Assembly (NCBI GenBank): GCA_016934825.1
Contig: JAFGSB010000114.1
Span: 1 to 53,689, forward strand
Direction: 5' to 3'
Origin: Candidatus Zhuqueibacterota bacterium
Lineage (GTDB): Bacteria; Zhuqueibacterota; Zhuqueibacteria; Residuimicrobiales; Krinioviventaceae
DNA: 53,689 nt
Part shown: positions 8,341 through 17,459 of the stretch, in pieces
Position numbering within the stretch: position 1 is the stretch's first letter
How the letters are laid out: every line of letters starts with the position of its first letter
The notes under the pieces: generated by a model
The model's input: only the letters and a program-made list of their open reading frames with translations
What the model was told of the DNA's origin: nothing
The model's database searches: none
Position numbers and translations under genes: made by a program

Positions 8341-9873
8341 ATGCAGGTAAATAGTTTTCTTGAAAATGCCGCGAACAAATTCCCCGACAAAGAAGCTGTA
8401 TGGTATAATGATGAGTGGATGACCTATGCAGCGCTTGAAGAACTCGCGAATAAAGTAGCAAACTATTTAAAAAGTATTCAAATTAAAAGAGGTGACCGGG
8501 TCGCATTACTCTACGAGAATTCCTTTAATTATATCATACTATATTATGCGATTTTAAAAGTCGGCGCCGTAACGGTAGCATTGAATACTGAAACAACTGC
8601 GGATTCTTTAACTTATCTATTAAATGACTCCGGCGCAAAAGCGATCCTGACGAATGAAAAATTTTCAAAATATCTTGTTCCTGCAGTGAAGATGACGCCT
8701 TATTTAAAAACCGTAATTATCGACCAGGACGACCTTGGCGAATACCAGGAGATCGGTCATTGTAATCAAATCAGATTGAGTGATATTTATAATGACGGAA
8801 ACAGTTCACATCCGGACATTCGATGTATCGATATTGATCTGGCGTCAATTGTCTACACATCGGGCAGTACCGGTAAACCAAAAGGTGTTACCCTGACACA
8901 TCTGAATATTGTCAGCAATACGCAATCAATTGTCGATTATTTGGAATTAACATCGCAGGATCGAATTATGACGATCTTGCCTTTTTATTATATTTATGGG
9001 AAATCACTATTAAATACGCACTTTTATGCCGGTGGGTCAGTTGTAATTGATAATACTTTTGCGTATCCGAATGTTATTTTAAAAACAATGGATAAAACCA
9101 AAGTAACCGGTTTTGCTGGTGTGCCGTCCACATTTATAATTCTGCTGAACCGAACGAATGTACGTAAATATAAATTTGAATCTCTCCGGTATTTAACCCA
9201 GGCAGGAGGAGCAATGGCGCCCGCAATACAAAAAGAAGTCGCGGATGTCTTTGCACCGTCCAAGTTAGTCATTATGTACGGCGCAACGGAAGCGTCGGCG
9301 CGGTTATCTTATCTCGATCCTAAACATCTTGACCGTAAATGGGGATCAATAGGAAAAGCCATTCCAAATGTCGACTTGTTTGTCGCAGATGAAAGCGGCC
9401 AGGAATTGCCTGTCGGTCAGGTCGGAGAAATTGTGGCGCGTGGATCAAATATGATGGTTGGATACTGGAACGACCCGCAAGAAACTGAAAAAGTCCTGCG
9501 TAATGGTTTATATTATACAGGCGATTTGGGTAAAATGGATGAGGAAGGTTTTTTATATGTTGTCGGCAGGAAAAAGGATATGATCAAAGTCGGAGGCGAA
9601 CGGGTGAGTGCAAAAGAAGTTGAAGAAACTCTCCTGGAAATTGACAAGGTACATGAAGTCGCTGTAATTGGAATTGACGATCCGACATTGGGCGAAGCAA
9701 TAAAAGCCTATATTGTACCCAGAACCGATACGGTGATTACAAATGATGAGATTATTGAATATTTACGGAAAAAATTACCTGCTTATAAGCACCCCAAATA
9801 TATTGAGATTCGCCACAATTTACCCAAGAATGAGTCCGGGAAAATTTTGAAAACGGTCTTAAAGACAACTTGA
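8341..9873 (+). CDS. Acyl-CoA synthetase / AMP-dependent ligase
   Basis: This ANL-superfamily enzyme has the P-loop YTSGSTGKPKGV, the YGATEAS motif, the hinge YTGDLGKMDEEGF and GRKKDMIKVGGERVS, and the C-terminal catalytic lysine in NESGKILK. It should adenylate a carboxylic acid and pass it to CoA or to the acyl carrier protein encoded about 3 kb upstream. The first in-frame ATG is at 8329, but 8341 is preferred because GAGGTG sits six bases ahead of it; the product is then 510 residues. Similar ligases occur in exosortase-associated polysaccharide loci, but no exosortase gene was seen here. The substrate is unknown. Confidence 0.88.
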   Translation: MQVNSFLENAANKFPDKEAVWYNDEWMTYAALEELANKVANYLKSIQIKRGDRVALLYENSFNYIILYYAILKVGAVTVALNTETTADSLTYLLNDSGAKAILTNEKFSKYLVPAVKMTPYLKTVIIDQDDLGEYQEIGHCNQIRLSDIYNDGNSSHPDIRCIDIDLASIVYTSGSTGKPKGVTLTHLNIVSNTQSIVDYLELTSQDRIMTILPFYYIYGKSLLNTHFYAGGSVVIDNTFAYPNVILKTMDKTKVTGFAGVPSTFIILLNRTNVRKYKFESLRYLTQAGGAMAPAIQKEVADVFAPSKLVIMYGATEASARLSYLDPKHLDRKWGSIGKAIPNVDLFVADESGQELPVGQVGEIVARGSNMMVGYWNDPQETEKVLRNGLYYTGDLGKMDEEGFLYVVGRKKDMIKVGGERVSAKEVEETLLEIDKVHEVAVIGIDDPTLGEAIKAYIVPRTDTVITNDEIIEYLRKKLPAYKHPKYIEIRHNLPKNESGKILKTVLKTT

Positions 9874-9971
9874 TTTGAAAAATGTGTTATATAATAACAA
9901 TTTTTCCTGGCTTTGTTTGAACTTTAATATATTTTTAATTTTTAAAAGGGAAAGATATAATTGAGGGTTGC

Positions 9972-10571
9972 ATGAATTTATTTATCAAATCTTTATTTGA
10001 TACCGTCTTTGGTTTGATCTTGTTAATTCTATTACTGCCGGTATTTATTGTTTTTGGAATTTTGATCAAACTTGATAGCAAAGGGCCGGTATTTTTTAAA
10101 CAGGTCAGAATCGGAAAAGATGAAAAGCCTTTTAAAATATATAAATTTAGAAGTATGGTAGATAAAGCGGAAGAAATTGGTTTGGGCCGCAATTTGAGCA
10201 AGGATGATTCAAGAATCACCAAACTGGGTAATTTTTTAAGGAACTGGAGTTTGGATGAATTACCACAAATCATTAATATTGCAAAAGGCGATATGAGTTT
10301 TATCGGTCCAAGGCCTACACTGGATTATCAGGTGAAGGCCTATAATGATGTTCAGCGGAAAAGATTGCTGATGAAACCCGGTGTTACAGGCTGGGCACAG
10401 GTCAATGGCAGAAATTCATTGACCTGGGAGAAAAGAATAGAATATGATGTCTGGTATGTTGAAAATTATTCCCTGTGGTTGGATTTTAAAATTCTGCTCA
10501 GAACTTTCAAAGTAGCCCTGTTACGTGAAGGTTTATATGGAGAAGATGGAATTAATGATGATTTTGTATAG
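9972..10571 (+). CDS. PglC-like small phosphoglycosyl transferase
   Basis: The 199-residue protein is the bare Bac_transf catalytic unit: one N-terminal hydrophobic helix (about 5-30), then FKQVRIG, KFRSM, DELPQ and IGPRPTL, the usual monotopic phosphoglycosyl transferase signatures, with a catalytic Asp in the DELPQ region. It lacks the multi-helix N-terminal domain of WbaP/WcaJ proteins. The reaction is transfer of sugar-1-phosphate from UDP-sugar to undecaprenyl phosphate at the inner membrane, the first step of repeat-unit assembly. With the PglF-, PglE- and PglD-like genes in the same operon, the sugar is probably di-N-acetylbacillosamine-like. GAGGG precedes the start. Confidence 0.9.
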   Translation: MNLFIKSLFDTVFGLILLILLLPVFIVFGILIKLDSKGPVFFKQVRIGKDEKPFKIYKFRSMVDKAEEIGLGRNLSKDDSRITKLGNFLRNWSLDELPQIINIAKGDMSFIGPRPTLDYQVKAYNDVQRKRLLMKPGVTGWAQVNGRNSLTWEKRIEYDVWYVENYSLWLDFKILLRTFKVALLREGLYGEDGINDDFV

Positions 10572-10696
10572 ATCAGTAAAACATAAGATAATGTGATCAC
10601 AGTACTGGATATTTGGGGAATTAATTTTTAAACGAGACAGTTAATTAATTGTAACTAAGGTATTGAATCAAATAATTAAATATGAATTGAAAATCA

Positions 10697-11902
10697 ATGA
10701 AAATCAACTTGTCACGACCTGATATTACGAAGTTGGAAATAAAATATGTCACCAGCGTATTAAAATCATCCAGCCTGAGTTTAGGTCCTAAACTCCCGGA
10801 ATTTGAAGAAAAAGTTGCGGCTTTTGTCGGTACAAAACACGCTATTGCCGTTAACAGCGGGACCAGCGGACTGCACTTATGCGTCAAATCAATGGGTTTT
10901 TCACCCGGAGATCAAGTCATCACAACCGCTTTTAGTTTTATCGCCTCATCCAATTGTCTGCTGTTTGAAAAAGTAATTCCGGTATTTGTTGATATTGATC
11001 CGGATACTTTGAATATTGATCCGGATAAAATTGAAGAATATATTTTAAAAGCGAAATCAGAAGGACGTGGTGACCGGATAAAGGGGGTATTACCCGTACA
11101 TGTTTTCGGACAACCCTGCGATATGGAACGGATATTACAAATTGCAGATAAATATAAATTAATAGTTTTTGAAGATGCATGCGAATCTTTGGGTTCGGAA
11201 TATCATTTTACCGACAACAACACTTTAAAATTCACAAAAAACAATAATTCATGGAGAAAAGCTGGAACGATTGGAGAAGTGGGCGTCTTTGCATTTTACC
11301 CGAATAAACAAATAACAACAGGCGAAGGCGGTATAATCGTGACCAATAATGACGACATTGCCTCTTTATGTAAAAGTATGCGAAATCAGGGCCGGAATGT
11401 TGACGGTAAATGGCTCAGTCATATCAGGTTGGGTTATAATTATCGTTTAAGTGATATAAATTGTGCGCTGGGCATTGCCCAATTGGAGCGGATTGAGGAA
11501 ATACTGCTTAAAAGAGAAAACGTCGCCCGCATGTATAATGAAAGATTAAAAGAGATCAAGGGTGTTCGAATCCCCTATATTGCGCCCAATGTGAAAATGA
11601 GCTGGTTTGTGTATGTGATACTCCTGGAGCCTGAATTCAGTAAAAATGATCGCGATAATATAATGGCTAATTTAATCGATCAGGGAATTGGCAGCAATAA
11701 CTATTTTCCTCCGATACATCTGCAACCTTTTTATGTTGAGAGCTTTGGTTATAAAAGCGGTGATTTACCAATCACCGAAAGTACTTCCGAAAGAACAATC
11801 GCATTACCTTTTTATAATAATCTGGCGGAAAAAGATATAAATCATGTGTGCTCAATATTAAAAAAGGAGATTGATAAAATAAAGCAAACCAAAAATTTTT
11901 AA
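10697..11902 (+). CDS. DegT/DnrJ/EryC1/StrS family PLP-dependent sugar aminotransferase
   Basis: The 401-residue protein has the family hallmarks: AVNSGTSGLHL, FEDACESLGS, and the Schiff-base lysine in FYPNKQITTGEGG. The family transfers an amino group, usually from glutamate, to a keto nucleotide sugar. The likely substrate is the UDP-4-keto-6-deoxy sugar made by the CapD/PglF-type enzyme at 3040-4896, with the product N-acetylated by the PglD-like protein at 13059-13706. That makes it a PglE counterpart in context. An alternative is an amino sugar of another kind such as perosamine or Qui4N. There is no strong Shine-Dalgarno. Confidence 0.9.
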   Translation: MKINLSRPDITKLEIKYVTSVLKSSSLSLGPKLPEFEEKVAAFVGTKHAIAVNSGTSGLHLCVKSMGFSPGDQVITTAFSFIASSNCLLFEKVIPVFVDIDPDTLNIDPDKIEEYILKAKSEGRGDRIKGVLPVHVFGQPCDMERILQIADKYKLIVFEDACESLGSEYHFTDNNTLKFTKNNNSWRKAGTIGEVGVFAFYPNKQITTGEGGIIVTNNDDIASLCKSMRNQGRNVDGKWLSHIRLGYNYRLSDINCALGIAQLERIEEILLKRENVARMYNERLKEIKGVRIPYIAPNVKMSWFVYVILLEPEFSKNDRDNIMANLIDQGIGSNNYFPPIHLQPFYVESFGYKSGDLPITESTSERTIALPFYNNLAEKDINHVCSILKKEIDKIKQTKNF

Positions 11903-11940
11903 AATAGTACTCTATAAAATATCTTTATATAGGAAAGGAT

Positions 11941-13023
11941 ATGTCAATTATTAAGATCCTGGAAATGGAGGATAAAAAAGAGTGGTTACAATTATATGAA
12001 AATATTCCATTTAATGATATTTATTTGTCCCCGTCGTACTTAGCGACCTGCAAACACATTATGGAAGGAACTCCGTATTGTTTTGTATATTTTAAAAATC
12101 CGGGAAAATATATTATGTATCCATTTTTTAAAAGAAGAATAAATGATCTTAATATGTTTTCGCAATTACCCGATGAGTATTTTGATATCATATCACCCTA
12201 TGGTTATAGCGGATTTTTAGCAAGTAGTCCTGAGTTGGACGTAGGTGATTTTATTAAAGAATTTGATAAATTTTGCCGGCAGGAAAAAATAGTCAATGAA
12301 TTTATCCGGTTAAATCCTTTATTGAGAAATCATGAATATAAAGGTATTAATGACAAACTGGAATTGATAAAATGGAGTGAGACGGTATATATCGATTTAG
12401 ACTGCCCGTTGGAAGAAATAAAAGGACGTTTTACTTCAGCAAACAAAAGGAATATTAATAAAGCCATTAAAAATGATTTAAAAATGGTGGAACTGGAATG
12501 CAATGAGAAAAATTTATTAGAGTTCCTTAATGTTTACATTCATACTATGGATCGTTTAAATGCGAATAGCTTTTATTATTTCAGCAAGGAATATTTTATG
12601 TCCTTAAAAGAGGAGCTGAACGATAAAATAAAATTGTTTTCGGTTATAAATAAAAGCGGCGAGAATATGGCAATGGGCATATTTTTTGCATTTAATCAAT
12701 TTTTGCATTACCATTTAGGTGGTTCATGGATGACATATTGGAATATGCGCCCGAATAATTTATTATTTTCTGAAGTAATAGAGTGGGCCCATTTACATGG
12801 ATACAAAAAATTACATTTGGGCGGTGGATATAAAAAGAATGATAGTTTGTTTCGCTTTAAAAAATCATTTTCGCCGTTGACTATGCCGTATTTTATTGTT
12901 AAAAGAGTACATGACAGCAAAATGTATAATGAGCTGCAACGAATAAACAAACAATATTTAAATGCAAACAAAATCCAGAAAATTGACGAGTCATATTTTC
13001 CTGCTTATCGATTAAGGACGTAA
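11941..13023 (+). CDS. FemAB-related GNAT-fold acyltransferase (first copy)
   Basis: The 360-residue soluble protein resembles the FemAB/BioF2-like double-GNAT family: conserved NKRNINKAIKN, YIHTMDRLNANSFYYFSKEYF, and a C-terminal HLGGGYKKNDSLFRFKKSF block. FemAB relatives transfer aminoacyl groups, and a FemAB-related subfamily is found in exosortase-linked polysaccharide loci. A paralogue with the same C-terminal block is at 16228-17295. It probably adds an aminoacyl or acyl group to a sugar or lipid-linked intermediate; donor and acceptor are unknown. AAAGG precedes the start. Confidence 0.75.
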   Translation: MSIIKILEMEDKKEWLQLYENIPFNDIYLSPSYLATCKHIMEGTPYCFVYFKNPGKYIMYPFFKRRINDLNMFSQLPDEYFDIISPYGYSGFLASSPELDVGDFIKEFDKFCRQEKIVNEFIRLNPLLRNHEYKGINDKLELIKWSETVYIDLDCPLEEIKGRFTSANKRNINKAIKNDLKMVELECNEKNLLEFLNVYIHTMDRLNANSFYYFSKEYFMSLKEELNDKIKLFSVINKSGENMAMGIFFAFNQFLHYHLGGSWMTYWNMRPNNLLFSEVIEWAHLHGYKKLHLGGGYKKNDSLFRFKKSFSPLTMPYFIVKRVHDSKMYNELQRINKQYLNANKIQKIDESYFPAYRLRT

Positions 13024-13058
13024 ATAACTAATAGTTACTATTAAATAAAAGAAAGAAA

Positions 13059-13706
13059 ATGGAAAAAATTTGGATATATGGAACCGGTGGTCATGCTGCA
13101 GTAATTGCTGATCTGATATTATCAATGAACTATTTTGATATAATCGGATTTATAGATGATGATTCGAATAAAAAGGATAATATATTCTTTAATCATGCAA
13201 AAGTATTCAGCCCTGCTGAATTTGTTGAGGAAAATCAGAAACTGAATATTAATAATATCATTTTTGCGATAGGGAATAATCAGATAAGGAAAAAATTAGC
13301 GGAACAGTTCTCCGATTTAAATTTCCCGACAATCATACATCCAACAGCGATTATTGGCAAATTCGTTGAAATCGGTAGTGGAACTGTAGTTATGCCTTAT
13401 ACAATCATTGAGCCCGAAGCAAAAGTCGGCAAACATTGCATAATAAATAATAATGCCATCATTGGTCATAATTCGATTGTCGGAGATTATTGCCATATCG
13501 GCGGCCGTGTCGTTGTGAGCGGCGGGGTTAAAATCGGGCATTGTTGTTTAATGGGCGTCGGTACAACCGTTACTCCGATAACTTCGATCGGCAACCATTG
13601 TTTAATCGGAGCCGGTTCTGTAATTGCCAAAGATGTACCGGATAATTCTTTTATGTTTGGTAACCCGGCGCGAAAAGTAAATAATTATTTATCAAATTGC
13701 AAATAA
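13059..13706 (+). CDS. PglD/NeuD-like sugar O- or N-acetyltransferase
   Basis: The 215-residue protein has an N-terminal Rossmann-like domain (IYGTGGHAAVIADL) and a C-terminal left-handed beta-helix of hexapeptide repeats (about 95-200), ending in GNPARKV. This is the layout of PglD, NeuD and related enzymes. PglD acetylates UDP-4-amino-sugar with acetyl-CoA to give UDP-di-N-acetylbacillosamine, and its three pathway partners are all in this operon. The assignment as the last biosynthetic step is inference from context. The alternative is an acetyltransferase of the NeuD kind. Only a weak purine-rich ribosome site is present. Confidence 0.87.
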   Translation: MEKIWIYGTGGHAAVIADLILSMNYFDIIGFIDDDSNKKDNIFFNHAKVFSPAEFVEENQKLNINNIIFAIGNNQIRKKLAEQFSDLNFPTIIHPTAIIGKFVEIGSGTVVMPYTIIEPEAKVGKHCIINNNAIIGHNSIVGDYCHIGGRVVVSGGVKIGHCCLMGVGTTVTPITSIGNHCLIGAGSVIAKDVPDNSFMFGNPARKVNNYLSNCK

Positions 13707-13753
13707 CTTTAATCAATAATACATTTTTTTAATGATATAGAAAATGAGGTTTC

Positions 13754-14341
13754 ATGTTAAAAAAGATTATATTGAGCGTAATTTCACTGATCGCTCTGAT
13801 CATTATATTTTTATCAGCCGGTAACTGGCTGGTAATTGAAAATGAGATAAAAAAGTCGGATGTCATTATTGTTATCAGCGGTGGTCACGGAGAACGTGTA
13901 AGACACGCAGTCAATCTGTATCACAAGAATTATGCCGATACATTACTTATTTCCGGTTGTCCGGGTAATGAAAATTACAATGAAGCAATCCCAATGCGGG
14001 ACCTTGCGGTCAGTTTGGGTGTGCCTCCCGGGAATATTATTTTAGATGTCCTCGAGGATCATGGTCTGGGAACCGGAGAGCAGGCGGTCACGATCAGGGA
14101 GGTTTTAAAGAAGCATCATTTCGAGAGCGGGATTTTGGTTACATCGAATTTCCATACACGACGGGCATCATTTATTTTTAAGAGAGCTTTTAAAAATTTG
14201 AATATAAAACTTTCCGTAGCATATCCCGATAAAGATAGTTTTGATCCCAATAAGTGGTGGAAAACCAGAAGAAATTTTACCAGGGTTATGAGTGAATTTG
14301 TTAAATTGGTATGGTACTGGATCAGCTATTCGGGAAATTGA
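13754..14341 (+). CDS. YdcF/SanA-like DUF218 membrane protein
   Basis: The 195-residue protein has one N-terminal transmembrane helix (about 4-25) and a DUF218 domain with VIIVISGGHGERVRHAV, LLISG and VTSNFHTRRASFIF. DUF218 proteins (YdcF, SanA, ElyC) are envelope proteins linked to peptidoglycan and enterobacterial common antigen homeostasis; their biochemical activity is not firmly established. Within this locus it may act on undecaprenyl-linked intermediates. A Shine-Dalgarno (TGAGGT) lies seven bases before the ATG. Confidence 0.8.
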   Translation: MLKKIILSVISLIALIIIFLSAGNWLVIENEIKKSDVIIVISGGHGERVRHAVNLYHKNYADTLLISGCPGNENYNEAIPMRDLAVSLGVPPGNIILDVLEDHGLGTGEQAVTIREVLKKHHFESGILVTSNFHTRRASFIFKRAFKNLNIKLSVAYPDKDSFDPNKWWKTRRNFTRVMSEFVKLVWYWISYSGN

Positions 14342-14389
14342 ATATAATAGTTACAGCATAATTTTGATAAATTTATAATGGAGTTATAA

Positions 14390-16204
14390 ATGTGTAGCAA
14401 AAAGATATCAAGGAGATCCTTTATTAAAAAGACCGGGGAAGGTTCCGGTGCGATACTTGTTTCATCGTTGTTTGATAAATATGTATCCGCCAGCAATGCG
14501 AAAACCGAAGATTTTTCCCACATATATTATGCCAACGCCAACGGACCCGTTCAAAATCTGGAAAATGTGATCCAGATGATGGGGGGAATTCAGAATATAA
14601 TTGGAATTAATGATATTGTCGTAATTAAAACGAATGCCCAATGGTGGAACCAGGGTTCTCCCAATCTTGCGGCAACTAAAAGATTTGTTGAATTGATTTT
14701 GAATATTCCCGGTTTCATCGGAGAAGTAATAATATGCGACAATAACCACCGCTGGGACCCGACAAACAACGGGGCGTGGTCCACAACATTTGAAATCAAT
14801 TCCGATGTGCCCGGTGTTTCCAATTTAATGGAACTGATTAATTTGTTTCAAGATCAGGGGCACAAAAATGTCACTTATTATTGCTGGATAGATACCGGAA
14901 GCGATAAGAGCAAATTAACAACAGGGCCTGAGGGAGGCGACGGTTATGTATATTTACCGGATATTCAGTATGATAACGGCGGCACCGGAGACGATCATCG
15001 GGTAACCATAATGAGCTATCCTGTATTTACATCTTCATATAGCGGGGTGACAATTGATCTCAGAAAGGGCGCCTGGAAAGATGGATATTATACCGGACAA
15101 CCGGTGAAATTTGTAGTTTTTTCTGCTTTATCTTCTCATCACACAGCCAAGGTTACCAGTGCGATAAAAAATTTTTTTGGAGTTGTCGATCTTTCCGGTG
15201 ATAGCGATCCGCATAGTCCACCTTATGGAAAATTATATGAAGATTATTATAATTTTCATGCCTTTTCTTATAATAAATATGAACCGATAGAGCCTGTCCC
15301 CGGAGCAATGGGAGGGGCAGTGGGGACATTTTTAAGGAATGTGCGAATGCCCGAGCTTTTTGTGACCACTGCCGAATGGGTGGGGGTTGGCGATCGGACA
15401 GTTGCTGAAAAAGCAGAACAGATGGGAGCAATTGTCGCCAGCAAGGATCCTGTGGCGCTTGATTATTATAACACAAAGCATATCCTTTATCCGGCGGCAT
15501 TAAAGCAGCAAAAGAATTATGCGGAAGATTTTAATCCCGATAATATGGACATGCCTTTAAGAATGTATTTGGAAACATGTCATAACCAGGGAATTGGTAA
15601 TATTGATGAAGATAAAATAATTGTCCATACACCCCAGAATCCTGTAAATATTATCACGTTCAATGCCAGGATTGTGGATCAATATGTGGAATTATATTGG
15701 CAGGCTGAACAGGCTGAAAAGTTTTTTGGTTTTGAAGTTCAAAAAAGTAATGATAATTTGGAATTCAATAAAATCGGATTTGTTGAATATCGTGATAGAA
15801 CGAAAAATTATAATTTTTGGGATAAAAATATTTCTCAGAACAGACTTGTCTATCGTTTAAAACTGATTGACCGAAGCGGAGAATTCACTTACTCTGATGC
15901 AATAATTGTTGATATTGGCAGCGTTAATTCTTTTACGCTTAATCAAAATTATCCCAATCCTTTTAATTCGGAAACAATGATCCGGTTTTCGATATCACAA
16001 AATGAAAGAGTGTCACTCGACGTATATGATATAAAAGGACGTAATGTAAAATTATTATTAAATGAATTTAGACATCCCGGTAATTATTCGATAAAATGGG
16101 ATGGAACCGATAATGCCGGAAATAAAGTGGCTACAGGCATTTATATATATCGGTTGAAAATCAATAAACAAATTATCACAAAAAAAATGATATTGGTAAA
16201 TTAA
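14390..16204 (+). CDS. DUF362-type protein with Tat signal and type IX secretion sorting domain
   Basis: The 604-residue protein starts with a twin-arginine signal (SRRSFIKK, residues 8-15) and a short hydrophobic stretch. The central part resembles DUF362 proteins (DIVVIKTNAQWW, KDPVALDYYNTKHILYP); no CxxC iron-sulfur motif is visible. A fibronectin-like segment follows, then a C-terminal type A sorting domain (NQNYPNPFNSETMIRFS, DVYDIKGRNV, GIYIYRLKI, MILVN). This suggests Tat export and then type IX outer-membrane secretion. It is embedded in the polysaccharide operon, so it may act on or be anchored to the polymer. Its catalytic function is unknown. Confidence 0.8.
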   Translation: MCSKKISRRSFIKKTGEGSGAILVSSLFDKYVSASNAKTEDFSHIYYANANGPVQNLENVIQMMGGIQNIIGINDIVVIKTNAQWWNQGSPNLAATKRFVELILNIPGFIGEVIICDNNHRWDPTNNGAWSTTFEINSDVPGVSNLMELINLFQDQGHKNVTYYCWIDTGSDKSKLTTGPEGGDGYVYLPDIQYDNGGTGDDHRVTIMSYPVFTSSYSGVTIDLRKGAWKDGYYTGQPVKFVVFSALSSHHTAKVTSAIKNFFGVVDLSGDSDPHSPPYGKLYEDYYNFHAFSYNKYEPIEPVPGAMGGAVGTFLRNVRMPELFVTTAEWVGVGDRTVAEKAEQMGAIVASKDPVALDYYNTKHILYPAALKQQKNYAEDFNPDNMDMPLRMYLETCHNQGIGNIDEDKIIVHTPQNPVNIITFNARIVDQYVELYWQAEQAEKFFGFEVQKSNDNLEFNKIGFVEYRDRTKNYNFWDKNISQNRLVYRLKLIDRSGEFTYSDAIIVDIGSVNSFTLNQNYPNPFNSETMIRFSISQNERVSLDVYDIKGRNVKLLLNEFRHPGNYSIKWDGTDNAGNKVATGIYIYRLKINKQIITKKMILVN

Positions 16205-16227
16205 AAATCCGAGGGCAATTTATTTAA

Positions 16228-17295
16228 ATGAAAGATTTAAAAATCCTGCGATATGAGAATACTGCACTTTGGAAAAAGACGATTAAAGAAATGATAAGAT
16301 ATGATTTTTATCATTTACCAGGATATCATTCATTGGCAGAGGGACGAGGAGAAGGGATTGCCCATCTTTATGTTTATCGTGAGAAGGAATATATTGCGGC
16401 GCTGCCTCTTTTGCTCAGAAAAGTTCAAAATGTACCCGGTCTGGAAAAAGCAGGTAAGGATTTGTGGGATGCTACATCGGTTTATGGTTATGCAGGACCG
16501 GTTACGTCCCATAAAAATCTGCCTGAGTCGTTTATTTTAAATTTCCAAGACTCAATCAAGGAAGAGTTGATAAAGCAAAATGTGATAACGGTTTTTTCCA
16601 GATTACATCCTTTTATTCCGCAAACAAAACTGCTTCAAGGTATTGGGAAAGTTGTGACCGCCGGGATTACCATTTCAATTGATTTGACATTATCTCTGGA
16701 GGAGCAAAGAAGCCAGTATTCAAAAGGACATAAAAGCGGTGTAAATAAGTTGAAAAAACTGAATGCCGTATGTATACATGATGAGCGTTTGGAATATTTT
16801 GATGAATTTATTGATTTGTATTATGAAACCATGAACAGAGTTACGGCAAAAAATTATTATTATTTTGAGAAATCTTATTTTGAAAAATTTATCCGACAGG
16901 TAGAAGATGAGGTCCATTTATTTGTCTGTTTGTTAGACAATAAAATGATGTGCGGCGGACTTTATGTAAAATGTAATAATATTTTACAGTCATTTTTAGG
17001 CGGGATGAGAGATGAGTTTAGAAAAATCAGTCCCCGGAAATTAGAAAAAGATACAGTGAGAATTTGGGCCAAAGAACAGGGGATTCAGATTTTTCATCTT
17101 GGCGGCGGAGTAGGTGGTAAAAAGGATTCACTTTACGAATTTAAATCCGGTTTTTCGAAAGTACGTCATGACTTCCACGTATGGAAATGGATAGTTAATC
17201 CGGTATTATATGAAAAATTGTGTAAAGGGAAATATATTGATCTCGAGAATAACACAGATAGCGCTTCGTATTTTCCGGCTTATCGCGCCATATAA
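16228..17295 (+). CDS. FemAB-related GNAT-fold acyltransferase (second copy)
   Basis: The 355-residue product is a paralogue of the protein at 11941-13023, with matching YSKGHKSGVNKLKK, LYYETMNRVTAKNYYYFEKSYF and a C-terminal HLGGGVGGKKDSLYEFKSGFS block, and both end in SYFPAYR. The pair probably carry out two related aminoacyl or acyl transfers in the same pathway. GAGGG lies about ten bases upstream of the ATG. The donor cannot be identified from sequence. Confidence 0.75.
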   Translation: MKDLKILRYENTALWKKTIKEMIRYDFYHLPGYHSLAEGRGEGIAHLYVYREKEYIAALPLLLRKVQNVPGLEKAGKDLWDATSVYGYAGPVTSHKNLPESFILNFQDSIKEELIKQNVITVFSRLHPFIPQTKLLQGIGKVVTAGITISIDLTLSLEEQRSQYSKGHKSGVNKLKKLNAVCIHDERLEYFDEFIDLYYETMNRVTAKNYYYFEKSYFEKFIRQVEDEVHLFVCLLDNKMMCGGLYVKCNNILQSFLGGMRDEFRKISPRKLEKDTVRIWAKEQGIQIFHLGGGVGGKKDSLYEFKSGFSKVRHDFHVWKWIVNPVLYEKLCKGKYIDLENNTDSASYFPAYRAI

Positions 17296-17459
17296 GCAGG
17301 TAAAAGATTTTATATTATTAAATCTGTTCAACCTGGTAAATTTTTTATTTTTCAAGGGTGTTTAATTTACGGATAAATCTCACAGTATAATAAACAGATC
17401 ATTTGGGAATTGAATTCTAAAAACAATTTATTATTTACTTTTATCGGAGCTATCATAAC

